Shown: piece after piece, positions 33,819-44,926 of the stretch
Position numbering within the stretch: the first letter of the stretch is position 1
Layout: the number at the start of each line of letters is the position of its first letter
NCBI GenBank assembly: GCA_029959085.1
Contig: JARWIR010000002.1
Location: 47,240,233-47,304,232, forward strand
DNA from: Nemophila menziesii
Taxonomy: Eukaryota > Streptophyta > Magnoliopsida > Boraginales > Hydrophyllaceae
Length of the DNA: 64,000 nt
Direction: 5' to 3'
The notes under the pieces: model-generated
Told to the model about the DNA's origin: nothing
Database searches by the model: none
Seen by the model: only the letters and a program-made list of their open reading frames with translations
Program-made: the position numbers and the translations under genes

Positions 33819-35265
33819 CTGAAAACATATAAAACATATCAATTCAACATTTCCGATACAATTATATATCCATAGTTATACTTTAAATGAAGTTTTAATG
33901 ATCCAAACTTCAGATAGTTCAGGCTAAAGTAAAGTGAGATATAATATTTATAGATGTCGTATAAAGTAAATGCAGTATATTTGATAGATCACGTTTATGT
34001 CTTTTAGTAATGCTTGCAAATTGGAGAAAAAATATACTTAATCAACCATTACATGAGGTTAAACAAATAAAGAAATAAGGAAGTTGTATCAAGCTATAAT
34101 AGTGTCCTTTATATGGAAATTATAACATAAGATGGACATATTAAAAATATGGTATATAAGGTGGTGCACATGAAAGTACACAAAAAGTATACCAGAGGAT
34201 TCTCCCGATCGTTTATAGGAGATTCAATAATAGAGATAAGGTTGATTAAACAGCACCTAGGATTATTTTTTACACCTATACAAAAGTTTAATAAAAAAAA
34301 TCTTACTGGTTTTTAGATGTATAACAAAAAGAATAGGTCCTTCTTGCAATACATGAAAAAGAAATTGGGTTGAACACATGAGCAAAGCTTCATAGTTCAT
34401 AAATGACTAGACGTTGATTTTGACTAATCAGTTTTTATATAACTAATTTTTTATTTTATTTTTGGTTTCTCATAAATCTTTCATTTATTAAATTGTCAAC
34501 GGCCTAAATTTGATTACAATCTCGACTTGGCTTAATCCAAAATGCGGGACCAAACATTTAAGACCAGGCCGATCTGGATCACCAGTCACAATTGACTATG
34601 GTGTTTGTAAGACAAAACTACTTTTTCCGATAGAACTCAAAGTGTAAAATAATTAATAAATAATTACTGGAATAGTAATCTGCTCACAAACACATGGGAC
34701 CTGTGATCTAGAACCACCAAAGATTTTTTTTTCATCTTAATAAAGTATATCTTATGAATTTTTCCTTCAACTTTTTATTTTATATTTAAGTAAAAATTAG
34801 TAATCTGTGACGGTCCGGAGCCAATTTGACTCGATCCAAAATTTTGTTCAATCCATCCAAAAAGAAATTTCATGGCCAAGTACATTCCTGATTCCCTACT
34901 CCCATGAATAAAGTAGAACTTTTAACCCAAAAGTCTCCTAGAAAGAAAATTTAATACAAGGACCTAACTTTAATTTTACATAATATAAGAATATAAGTAT
35001 AATTTTATATATTACATGGATCTAAAGTGAAATTAACTCAGCAACATAAAATTCTACCCCCTATATGTAACAGACTCCTTTCTTCATTAGTTTTAATTAT
35101 TATACAATTACAAAATAACATAGACATATAGTTCAATTTTTTGCATCTGATAAAGACCTATACTGCAATTAGCTCAATCATCTTTTTTTCATAACCCCAT
35201 ATCAAAATTTGTGGCTTCGTCCGTATATTATTATAGTACAAAAAGATAAAATAAGAAAAACTTAC
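33819..35265 (-). other. long first intron of the PHD-SWIB-Plus-3 gene
   Basis: A 1.45-kb intron bounded by AA|GTAAGT and TTTTCAG|G. The interior is AT-rich and no embedded gene or complete transposon is recognised. Confidence 0.7.
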
Positions 35266-35345
35266 TTAAAATCGCATATTATAAGCGATCCACCATCTTT
35301 GCAGTCGAAGCACCAGTCTTCTGATCTCTTTTCTTGCTTCTTCAT

Positions 35346-36335
35346 CTTCACAGCAGTTTCTTTAACCCCTAAGATTCTCAATTTTTGTGAAAACCCCTTA
35401 AAATATATCTCTCTTTTTTTCGTTCGGTTCTTTGGGAATGAACAATGAATGAGGAAAAGAAGCAAGTTTTGCTTCTTTTGTATGTAGTAACGCAATATAT
35501 TCAACACAAGTGACGCAACATAAAGAGATATGAGAGAGGTATATTTGCTTGTATGTGTGAACAAAATTGCTAACGAACATAATGCATGGTTTTATACAGG
35601 TGTATTGCATTGAGGCATTGAGAGTTTACAATTATTTTTTTTTTTTTTTTTGGAGAGAGACCTCTCTTTTTTTTATTCGTTGAAAAGACAAAGCCCAGGA
35701 GTTACTTACATTGATGGGAGAACTTTTAAAATTAGATATTCTGGCCCAAGTATATTTGTGGGGCTGGGGGGCTGGGTTAAAATACTAGTAGATGTTATTT
35801 TAGTCAATAGTACTAGTAGATGTAGCTCGATTAAAATCTCACGTTTTTTCTGATTACGGGTTTTTTGGTTTAATTATTTTATATATATTATAAATAATTT
35901 AGATTTAATTTTAGTGCGATTGATTCAAAAGTTTACAACCAATAATAGTTTTAATTACATCGGTTCAATCAATTTTTACGTCAAAATATGACTAATTTAT
36001 CTCTTCTTTACAATTCATTATTGTCTACATCATAAAAAAATTCATCTTATAAATAACTCAATCTAATAGAATGTAACAAATCCAACCCATAGTGTTCAAA
36101 TATGGAATTTATGGCATTTGTAGCAACATTGGAGTCTGATCAGTCCTATTCAACCACGCCTAACTGGTAGCAATTCAGCTGCCACTGCAGACCGTCTGGG
36201 ACAACCAAAGGGTTAGTATTAACTTCGAACAAGGTGTCGGAAATGGAAATGGTATTCTGCAACAGTTCTGGGCAATAAGGAAATAGTTTTCTGCCCTGTT
36301 TGGCCATTAATCCTCATGAGTGGGTAGGTAGTTAT
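35346..36335. other. 5' flank of the PHD-SWIB-Plus-3 gene and AT-rich spacer
   Basis: Contains a poly-T run (about 35634-35652). Open frames at 35398-35610 and 35650-35853 have no domain. The segment 36085-36335 is less AT-rich and may be decayed LINE linker sequence preceding the RNase H remnant. Confidence 0.5.
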
Positions 36336-36830
36336 TTGCGGGTATTCCTTGGAGTGTGTTCTTTGGAGCTTTGATTGAAGTGTTCTGGAAGGTGAGAAAC
36401 GACTTGTTTTTTAATAGTTTTTAATTTTCATGTGGTGATTTGATGATTAAAAAGCCAAATTCAAAGCAAGTGATTGACAAGGGTGTGTGATAACTCTCTA
36501 GGTAGTGTCACATGTGGTAAGGAATATCTTGAATTTATGGGTGGTGTAAACATAAGAGTGTGTACAAACTTTATATAGATGGAATTTTTAGTGTATGGAA
36601 GAAGTTAGAAGGAGATGGTGGAGTGATTAGATATATCGATAGAAATTGGTTACATGGTTTTTTATTAAGTTTAACTCCAACTCAGTGATAGTTGAATTAA
36701 TTGCGTTTTATGAGGGTATGAAAATTGCAGATGAGATTGACATTAAAGAATTACGGATAGAGGTGACTCTTGAGAAGCTATATATGCATTAGCTCAAGCT
36801 TTAGCACGTAGACGAGTTACTAGCTTGAAA
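36336..36830 (+). mobile_element. LINE RNase H (RVT_3) domain remnant
   Basis: The plus-strand frames read FFGALIEVFWKVRNDL, then VYKLYIDGIFSVWKKLEGDG followed by GVIRYIDRNWLHGF, and after a frame change SNSVIVELIAFYEGMKIADE. These correspond to the plant non-LTR RNase H pattern 'K.N.DG......G..GG+IRD..G.W..GF........AEL.A...G+..A', with the catalytic Asp in YIDG and Glu in VELIAFYEG. At least one frameshift and stops are present, so the element is inactive. Confidence 0.7.
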
Positions 36831-37199
36831 AAACTCTACTCTATAGTACAAAGTAGTAGTTCACTAGATAACCGCCTTAGGGAATATATTTTCCAGATTT
36901 GTAAAGAAAAAACATATTTAGTTATACAAAATACTACTCCAATACACAAATTCAGATGAACATCTTTTTAAACACTTTTTACATCACAATATTTTATTAT
37001 AAAAATAGAACATTTGTCTCACAATCGAATATGACAGAACCCGCGGATTAATAAAAAAAATTAACTTGGTATTAAGAATACAATTATTTACTGATATACA
37101 ACTCAATTTTGTACTGTATATTAACAAAGAATAGGAGAAATCTCTTTTAAATCGATGAGTTAGAACCAATTAAAATTGGAAAAAAATTGGATTTCATCT
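36831..37199. other. AT-rich spacer
   Basis: No recognisable feature; the 61-codon minus frame at 36984-37169 has no domain. Confidence 0.5.
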
Positions 37200-37660
37200 G
37201 GATTGAGTGAGTATCTAGCAAAATAATGTGTTTCATCCTACAATCGAATGACATGAATCGAAGTTGCAAAAGGATTCATGCTCATAAAACAAGACCGGGC
37301 GCATGGAGGCCATAGATTGGTCAGAGATGGAAACAGATGACGTGCAGAGACCCGGAAATCTTATGGAATTTGTTGCAGCATGGAGATGATGGTCGCGATA
37401 TTTTTTTGGTTGGAAATCCAAGTGATTGCAGAGAGAGGCGGTGGCGGTGGAGATGATGGTGGTCGTGGCGGGGAAAAAGAAAAGATCAATGTATAAAGAG
37501 TACATTTTTTATTAAGATATAAAGAGTGAAGATTGATATACAGAGAAAGAGGAGATTGGTTGTAGGGTATTTTAGTCTTTTATCATGATTTATCATTGTT
37601 TGGGCATTAACTTTGTAGTTGTAGGTATATGAGAATGATTTCACTCTCCTTATCCTTGTT
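37200..37660. repeat. GC-richer element sharing the conserved right-end motif
   Basis: 37240-37490 is unusually GC-rich (GGCGGTGGCGGTGGAGATGA region) and is followed at about 37565-37640 by the same GGGTATTTTAGT...TTTGTAGTTGTA terminal motif as at 30186-30300. A 90-codon minus frame here has no domain and is probably compositional. Confidence 0.45.
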
Positions 37661-37675
37661 ATTGATTGGTCATTG

Positions 37676-38205
37676 TTCTATAGTGTAAACTACTTAACAT
37701 ATAGGGGCATAAGTGTAATATAAAATATTTTAATGGGTCTTAGTATAAGATCCTAAACATATAGGGACCTTAGTGTAATATAAAATATTTTTAAAGACCT
37801 TAGTGTAACTTCCTAAACATATAAGGGCCTTGGTGTTAAATAAACTATATTTAGGGATATAATGTAAATTACTTAACATATAGGAGCCTTAGTGTAATAT
37901 AAAATATTTTAATGGGTCATAGGTAATATCTTAAATATATAGGGGCCTTAGTGCAATATAAAATATTTTTGGGGCCTTAGTGTAATTTTCTAATCATATA
38001 AAGGCCTTAATATTAAATAATATTTTTAGGTGATATAGTATAATTTCATGAATATATGAAGACCTTAGTGTAATATAAAATATTTTAATGGGTCTTAATG
38101 TGATAATTTTAGGGGACTTTTTGTAATATCCTAAACATATAGAGTCCTTTTGTAATATCCTAAACATATTAGGGCCTTAGTGTAATTTCCTTAATTTTAT
38201 GTGCG
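37676..38205 (+). repeat. minisatellite: ~60-bp units in a ~180-bp higher-order repeat
   Basis: The core (C)CTTAGTGTAATATAAAATATTT alternates with (C)TAAACATATAGGGG. A longer period is visible: the block ending AAAATATTTTAATGGGTC appears near 37685, 37865 and 38045, i.e. every 180 bp, with two variant sub-units in between. About nine sub-units in all. Confidence 0.85.
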
Positions 38206-38379
38206 GATGGTAAACGTAATGCCCCGAGAACATCATGGGGATGGCGATGGGCCCAATCCCACTCATATCCCAAATCTAGCTCTCATGGGATGTAATGCCC
38301 CTGGTATACGCTATTTTTACATGATTTGATTGTTTTTCATTATAGTATGTTAAATTAATTGTGTACTATAACAGGAAAA

Positions 38380-39180
38380 AAAAGAAAACTAAGGGGTTGG
38401 GCAACCCTTTAGTCATCATACAAGGTGATGCGGGAGGCGGGGGTCATCTTCCATTAGATTTCTGCATGTTCGATAACATGTGTAATCCGTGGATTGTATA
38501 TGGGAAGCATGATGCCAGGTGATCGAGCTTACAGTAAAGGAGAAGGTTATTCCCGGTTTCAAGAGTTGGCTGAAAGTACCACCTGAAATGAAACAACACG
38601 TCCTTGATCGACTAGAGGTAATTTATCTTTTCTATCTCGTTATTTTATTCATAAACACTATATAGGGAGAATATTAGTTGATGTGTTGTTTTTTTGTGGA
38701 CATAAGTTCTTCCGTATTGATGAATGGAGAAGCCAGACGGACTGCGCAAAAATATCGGGCAATATAGTATTTATGTGTACTGAGAGATATAGTGACTTCA
38801 AACATAGGATGAAGAGGCATTCTACTACACTGCAAAAAGGCCAATAACCAGATGCCCGAGAACTTGCAAAAGAGTTGCAAGGCTTGGGACGACACCGCTT
38901 CCAAGGTAATAGTGCTTTAAGTTATAATTATTCTTATATTTTTTTTAAAAACATAATCAAGCATAAGCTAACGAGATGAATCGGGCTAAGCAATAACGCC
39001 TGAGTGAAGCGGGGTCGTAGAATTATTCCCAGATGCAGGAGAATTTGTTTAAGGTAAAGATATTAAGTAATTAAATATTTTTTATTAAGTCGTGCTAACA
39101 CTTTGACACTTGAATGAAACAGTAAGGGGAGAAGAACCCATCGGTAGTCAAGGAACCGGTTTAGAAAAAAGACTCGGAGG
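38380..39180 (+). mobile_element. CACTA (En/Spm) transposase-related remnant (Transposase_24-like)
   Basis: Plus-strand segments read VIELTVKEKVIPGFKSWLKV then PPEMKQHVLDRLE and, after an intron-like gap, FMCTERYSDFKHRMKRHSTT and PDARELAKELQGL, then Asn/Lys-rich NRAKQ pieces. This order resembles the plant Transposase_24 / En-Spm ORF1 family ('W..IP...K..V...+...F......YR.+K..LK...'). Exon-intron-like breaks, a frameshift near 38518 and several stops indicate a decayed copy. The assignment rests on motif order only. Confidence 0.5.
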
Positions 39181-39295
39181 TGCCCCTTACTCTTAGGGTC
39201 TGTTTGTATTTAGGAGAGAAAAACATATTAAAGGAAAAAAAAAAGAAAAAATTTAAAAGAAAAGAAAGGAAGAGAAATTTTTTGACGTAAAACTC

Positions 39296-39600
39296 AAATT
39301 TTTGTATTCATAGCATATAAAACTCGGATTACGTATTCTTGAAATACACAAAACTTGTTTTTGTTTGTTCCAATTCTGTGTATTCCTGAACACACCAATC
39401 TCAGAACTGTGTATTCTTGGAACGCATAAATCTTATATTTGTGTATTCATGGAACACATTAAACTCAAATTTGTGTATTCATGGAACACATAAATTCGAA
39501 TTTATGTATTCCTGGTATACACAAAACTTGATTTTGGCTGTTCCAATTCTGTGTGTTCCTACAACATACAAATCTTATAATTGCTTATTCATAGATCATA
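39296..39600 (+). repeat. ~30-bp minisatellite
   Basis: Imperfect repeats of a unit like AATTTGTGTATTCATGGAAC followed by ACATAAACTC, about nine copies. The open frame across it (39417-39650) is a by-product of the repeat. Confidence 0.8.
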
Positions 39601-39699
39601 TTAAAAAAATTCAGAAAAAAAAAATTAAAAAAAAAGTTTTAAAAAAATGAAAATAAATAAATATTATTATAATTAAAGTAATTCATTAATAGGCATATG

Positions 39700-39840
39700 G
39701 GTATTTTTGTAATCTTTCAATTTTTTGTGTTTAAGTAAGAATTAAGTTGAAGTTGTAATTAATTGGGGTAAGAATTAAGTTGAAGTTGTAATTAATTGGG
39801 AATTCTTACATTCTCCGTGTAATTAACTGGGCGTTGCCCC
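39700..39840 (+). repeat. third occurrence of the conserved MITE right-end motif
   Basis: GGGTATTTTTGTAAT ... AAGAATTAAGTTGAAG ... TTGTAATTAATTGGG, with a 33-bp internal tandem duplication, followed by GTGTAATTAACTGGGCGTTG. Compare 30186-30300 and 37565-37640. Confidence 0.55.
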
Positions 39841-40828
39841 TTAAAATAAAAATCTAAATTAATTTTAGATTTTAAAATTAATTTTAATAATCTATAAAAT
39901 ATTTAATTTTATTCTAAAAGTATTTTACTCTAAAATAAATACTTTCAAACGAACTCATAACTTTATTAGCAATCTGATTGAAACAATCACATCTTTTATA
40001 TATGAATTCAATTTAAAATGTATTTTTAATATCATAAAATATTATTTTGTAAAAAAATTCCTATCTTCTTCCTCTTTTATCCATCTCATATTTTAACAGC
40101 TTTATGAAAATGATTCACCTACGAAATCTTACTGAAGCATTATTTTATGACTCAATTCTTTTTATTTCTTTTCACTAAAAAGAAAAAGAGTCAATTTATT
40201 TTTTAAGAAAATAAGAAAGTTATTGGATTTGAATGACAAAAAAAATGTAACGGAAAATTTGACCAAAAAAAGATGAATGACAATGGAGAAATTAATCAAA
40301 ATACTTCACCACCGAACCAACGATGGTTGAAGTATAGTATAGTAATTCTAGAAAAATCTGCATCATTATATTAGTTTTACGAAATAATTTAGTAAATTTT
40401 AAGTTTGAGACAAATCTAATTTTTTTTAATAAGAATTAAATGTCAACAATTTAATATGTTTTCATTACCCTATACATAAAAATTGAGATACTAAAAGAGT
40501 ATCGCAGATATTATCAACAAATTTTTATAGATATTGAACCCTTAACTCAAACTTTTTATGTAGGTTGTTGGTTTTTTTTCTTAATATATATTATATTAAC
40601 CATCTAAACAAAATCTCTTTCATAGTTCTTATCGCATATTTTAAATTTTTATTATTCTTTCTATGAGGGGTTCAATATAAAATTTTACTTAGAATTTTCA
40701 AATATTCAAAATTGACTTTCTCTGATATGAAGTCATCATTTAAAAGATTAAAGAAATTTATGTTAACTAGATGCATTGTTGCGCTTTCAACAGATAATTA
40801 TCCTCGTTCTAAATGGAGAAAATATATG
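39841..40828. other. AT-rich spacer left of the hAT element
   Basis: No gene or repeat is recognised; short frames such as the one at 40712 have no domain. Confidence 0.5.
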
Positions 40829-40836
40829 TATATAAG

Positions 40837-41847
40837 AAGAGGTGGACCCTCATTGTGCCTAGAGGGGGCTCAAGCCGCCCCCCCCCCCTTGATTTTTTCA
40901 AGAAAAAAACATTTATCCTATATATTAATAATTTACTATTAAATATACTTTTTATGTTTTTTAAGTCTAGTAATTTTTTTAATCCTATTTCAATATCTTA
41001 TTTTTTTATAAATTTCACACTATTATCTATACAAACATCACTCTAATTAAATTTACAAATAATTTTGGATCCATTTCAGGGCCGCAATTCACTTCTTTAT
41101 AAAAGCTAAAATATTCGGTAAGTTTTTTTTTATTATTGAGTGTTTTTATAAGAATTTGGATAGTTGTATGTGAATTATTAACTTTTTTATACGAACTTAA
41201 AATTTATTAATAAAATTATTGGATGGAAATTTAATTTTTCTTTCATATGAATAAATAGTTAATGCCTTTCTTAAATTTTGGTTCTTTTAGTTTAATCTAT
41301 TGCCGAAACTTTCTAGAAACCAATGCTACATAGTGTTTTTCTCTTTCTGTTCTAATCACTTTTTATGTTGCATAGTAAATAGAGACGGAATTAGTATTAC
41401 TGTAATAGTAATTTAATACTTTGTTCAAAAGAAGAAAAAAAAACTTCACAACCTGGGCGTGCATCACATGATCTCAAGCGTACAAATTAGATTTTTTTTT
41501 ACTAAAACAACTAATTAAAACTTAAAAATGGAAAAACTATATTTGTTAATTTTAACAGAATATAATTTATTTGAATAACGATTATCACATAGAATTGGAG
41601 AATCGTTGGTTATATAGCGGTGAATTAAACATATAGTTGATGTATTTATAAAATTTGAGTTCATTGATTACTTTACCTCAAAGAATTTATGTGCAAATCT
41701 TTCTTACGATAATATTTAATAAAAAATTAAATATATTATAAATTTTGACATTTCACTATACGTTCAAAAAAAAAAAAATCGGAGGCGTTGCCCCCGAACC
41801 CCATAATTTCAAGCCCACCCTCAACTTTTGTCTTGGATCCGCCACTG
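40837..41847. mobile_element. non-autonomous hAT element, 1.01 kb, with perfect 8-bp target duplication
   Basis: TATATAAG at 40829-40836 is repeated at 41848-41855, the 8-bp target duplication expected of hAT. The right end reads inward CAGTGGCGGATCCAAG, a common plant hAT terminus. The left end (AAGAGGTGGACCCTCA) is a mutated match at about 10 of 16 positions. G/C runs flank both ends (poly-C at 40878-40888; GCGTTGCCCCCGAACC at 41788) in an otherwise AT-rich, ORF-free interior. Confidence 0.85.
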
Positions 41848-41855
41848 TATATAAG

Positions 41856-43016
41856 TGTAGGTGCCTATGTGACTCTATAATAAATAAGGTTAAAAATTAT
41901 TATATATATATATATATATAAATCAACTATAATCAAGTTTTTAAAGATGTCAATAGGTATCAAATATTTGCATGTATATTTAAAGCCGTTATAAAAAAAT
42001 TACAACTAAAGTTTCAAAACCGGGGTATTAAAACTCTAAATCTCATCAACTCTCTCCAAAATAGGGTCTACAGGACGCTCGTGTCTTCCAACCGCATACA
42101 TACCGAGTAATGTATCTTTATATACCGTCTAGAGGATCAACAAATATCGTTTTAAGAGTGAGTTGTGTAACTCAATTAGTCGTCATCAAATCCGCAGACG
42201 CATTATCTTGTCTAAAGATGTGGACGAGTACTTGACAATATGGATTGAATACCATCAACCCATGTGTTACCTAGTCCTCTTCCTTCTCCTTCTGGTATTC
42301 ACTCTAAGTAACCACGTGGCCTTAACTCATGGCCAATTACCTTCGATGTCACATACTACACCACCTACTTCCCGGACTCGACATCTATTTTATCATCTGT
42401 GTTTGACTATTGTCTAAACTAACCATGAATTATAATTGATATTATGAGCAATGCTACATAAACTAAATGAGGAAAGCAATTTTGTTTATAAAAATGAAAA
42501 ATGGACACTAAGTTCTTAAGGTGGCAAATTGTCAATGAATTTCCTAATCCCTAGGCCTACTTAAAGGACATAGCCCATAAACGTAAGAGGTACATAGGAC
42601 AATAGTAGTGACATTAGAATTCTCAATTATATCCGTCCAAAAAAAAAATTGAGCCAATTATGATGAAGCCCTCCAATGATTCAGATAAAGAAAGTGGGGC
42701 TTGCATTACAAATTCACTCAACTTTTCATTTTTTCCGAAAATTAACCGCAAAAATTTCAAGCTACCATTGGATATGCATAATTAATTAAATTAAAACTTA
42801 TACATAAATTATAAGCATCACATAATCAAAGTGCATATGCCTTCATTTCTAGTTTATATCAAAACAGCTAGTTTCAAAATTGTTTTGCTGAATCAAACTT
42901 TATAGTTACAAACCAAAATAGTTACCACTTAATCATATCATTCATTCACCAAAAAAAAAAAATTCAACCAAAACCAGCCATACTGCCTAAATAATTCTAA
43001 CTATCCGATCTTACCC
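41856..43016. other. 3' flank of the GYF-containing paralogue; no gene supported
   Basis: The 84-codon frame at 42163-42417 lies in a slightly richer segment and has one hydrophobic stretch (CYLVLFLLLLVFTLS) but no homology I recognise, so it is left uncalled. Confidence 0.45.
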
Positions 43017-43195
43017 TCACGGAAAGTAAAGCTTAATCGCATCAGTTAATGGAATAGCCATATCTTCACTTTGACCATCTTTCCAAACTTTGACTTTCGA
43101 TGCATAACTACTAATCTCATTCCATCTTTTAAGCGCAGTAATTGAATATGGCGTCTTATCTTCTCCGTCTGTTCCCGATAAATGCCATATTTCAC

Positions 43196-43299
43196 TCTCC
43201 AAGTCCTCCATGTTTTGTTTATTCTCACTAACACCCGATATATTACCCTCCAAGTCCTCCATGTTTTGTTTATTCTCACTAACACCCTGTATATTATCC
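43196..43299 (-). repeat. 51-bp in-frame tandem duplication inside the GYF exon
   Basis: Two adjacent 51-bp units (starting at 43201 and 43252 on the plus strand) encode two copies of NI(Q/S)GVSENKQNMEDLE, a 17-residue acidic/polar repeat just before the GYF-like domain. Confidence 0.9.
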
Positions 43300-43736
43300 T
43301 CCTCATTCTCAACCTCAACCTCATCATCACTCGATAAATCAATCACTTCCTCTATTATTACTTCTTTGCCCTTCGGTATTACCTCTTCTTTTACAACATT
43401 TAAGGTCTCTTCTTTAAGGGATACCCTTGTCATATTTTGAACTGTCTCTTCTTTAGAAAACACCTTTGTCATGTTTTGAACTACAAAATTTAAGGAACAA
43501 ATTAAAATATATAAAGGAAATAATAAAATAAATATTTACACCTACTTTTCTTAATTTTCGGTTTATGATCAAGAGTTGATTGTGGAGAGGGCCCACGATC
43601 TTCTTCTTTCTTTTCATCCTCGGAAACAGGTGTGGGGTCCACTTTTTCTAGAATTACTTTCGGAATAATATTAAATAATCGTTCTTGCTCTTCCTTAGTT
43701 TCTAACAGCTTTTTCTTCTCCACCATCGCATCAAAC

Positions 43737-43819
43737 GTAATAAAGTAAAAGTTAAGAACACAAAAAATAAAATAAAAAATAAAAAAACACAAATTAATAA
43801 ATACACAACAAAAGGATAT
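43737..43819 (-). other. U12-type AT-AC intron in the SWIB-Plus-3-GYF gene
   Basis: Donor GA|ATATCCTTTT, branch-site-like TTCTTAAC about 15 nt before acceptor TTATTAC|G. Splicing yields CGA-GAG-TTT-GAT-GCG in frame. Same codon position and phase as in the paralogue. Confidence 0.85.
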
Positions 43820-44926
43820 TCTCGTCTTTGTCCTCTTTCATTCGCTTGATCAATCTTTGGTTGCAAATTCGTGAGCTCTCTCTCTATCCACTAAAATCAC
43901 AAAAATAATGCATTAAAAAATAATCCTAAATTATATATAAATTCACAACACAAGATAAAGTACATGTTTTGTTATATCATAGTGCAAACTTTTAGCTTTC
44001 TCTTCAAACTCAACCTGTAAAAAAAAAAAAATTACTCTCGTAAATTTACATAAAATGCCACAAGTACAAAAAAAATTACCATAGTAGGTTTTTTAACTAT
44101 TCCAGCTTGTATTCTATTCCTCAAATCTTCAATTTCAGCCTATAACAGAAATAAAACAATTTTATTAGTCACAAAATCAAAATTAAATCATAATAATTAA
44201 TAAGTATTTACCTCAGTAAAATCAACATTTGATAACCTAGTTGGACAAATTTCACTAGGCATATCTGACACTATATATATCACATTCGCATCATTTAAAT
44301 CCTTCTCTATACCTGATAAAACAATTAAATTAACATTATTACTTAATTAAAGTTAAAATAACAAATATAGTTTTAAATTTACCTGTTACTTGCATAAGCA
44401 TATGTGAATTTCTCTGATTAAAATCCATCGGATCAGTTTTAACTCGAATAAAACTTCCAATTATCAAATTTTCACGATCTTTAACCATCTCATTAACTAC
44501 ACCCCACTTTAAATAAACAAGCTTAAGATTTTCACTTATCACGGCAGCAAATTCACTTTGTGGCTCTTCTTTAGGGGTATTTTCGTCAATTTTTTTCGAT
44601 ATTCTCTGCCTTTTAGCCCCAACTGATACATCTTCATCTTTATCTAAACCTAAATTAATCTCATCTTCATCTGAAGAATCATCTAAAGTATCATCTTCAT
44701 TATCAGCAAAATGTACTCCGATAATTCTTTTTATATTATTTTTATTCACTACACTTCTCGATAAAATGGTTTTTAACTTCTCATCACAATTAATCATTTT
44801 TTTATTCTTCTTCTGATTGTTAAGTTTATGTTTTTTAACATAATCTTCGATAATTTTTGCCACCTCATCAATAGTTAGCTTCTCACTTGTATCTTTACCT
44901 AGAGATTTCAGAAACTGTATAAGAGC

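Larger units (their letters stand above)
31199..35345 (-). pseudogene. PHD-SWIB-Plus-3 nuclear protein gene with two in-frame stops
   Basis: Nine exons on the minus strand: 35345-35266, 33818-33739, 33355-33168, 33083-32162, 32047-31938, 31834-31775, 31701-31651, 31538-31468 and 31367-31199. They sum to 577 codons with all phases matching. Residues about 10-110 form a Cys/His-rich PHD-like zinc module (WCFDCKDGGSLIICD, NCPKAYHCDC, CDFCKKASKFRCYTC). A SWIB/MDM2 domain follows at about 215-300 (VELTEFLNDIGKDTS), then a Plus-3 domain from about 365 (FAAIIPENIKLIYLKRSLL) to the WIAQELVRL helix, and a short tail ending FFEYMKMRQLL...DQKS. Such proteins bind chromatin or histone tails and RNA-polymerase-associated factors. 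Exon 4 has TAG at 32360-32358 (codon 358) and at 32195-32193 (codon 413), so a full protein cannot be made without readthrough; PHD plus SWIB alone could be (357 residues). Intron 8 is AT-AC. Confidence 0.85.
7946..44926 (+). repeat. 37-kb tandem segmental duplication, left copy
   Basis: Sequence from 7946 matches sequence from 44927 almost base for base, and the correspondence continues to the right window edge (64000 corresponds to about 26620). Corresponding landmarks are the ORF pair at 10139/10498 and 47083/47443, MADS genes at 13585/50527 and 20004/57380, and both Y junctions. The simplest reading is one unit of 36,981 bp duplicated head-to-tail, with the junction at 44926/44927. Confidence 0.85.
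43017..44926 (-). pseudogene. SWIB-Plus-3-GYF gene, 5'-truncated by duplication breakpoint
   Basis: Exons on the minus strand: 44926(truncated)-44383, 44312-44212, 44138-44080, 44014-43964, 43890-43820, 43736-43546 and 43480-43017. The translation starts inside the SWIB domain (ALIQFLKSLGKDTSEKL), continues with an acidic linker and Plus-3 (FAAVISENLKLVYLKWGVV, GSFIRVKTDPMDFNQRNSH, DMPSEICPTRLSNVDFTE), and ends with a GYF-like domain (IWHLSGTDGEDKTPYSI, LKRWNEISSY, VWKDGQSEDMAIPLTDAI). Exon sizes and phases parallel the paralogue at 31199 (51-nt and 71-nt exons are identical in length). The third listed exon is 59 nt instead of 60: one base is lost at 44100/44101, giving a stop two codons on. 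PHD exons and the SWIB start are missing because sequence from 44927 belongs to repeat X. Partners and role would be those of the PHD/SWIB/Plus-3/GYF chromatin-protein family. Confidence 0.85.

Noticed and set aside
37676..38205. CRISPR-like array appearance
   Set aside because: Spacing is irregular, the 'spacers' are themselves repeated, and the host is a plant nuclear genome; it is a minisatellite.
40712..41046. Short plus-strand ORFs over the poly-C region
   Set aside because: They cross the hAT element boundary and have no domain.
42163..42417. 84-codon plus-strand ORF with a hydrophobic stretch, considered as a small secreted protein
   Set aside because: The hydrophobic part is internal, not N-terminal; no family is recognised and there is no supporting promoter or copy.
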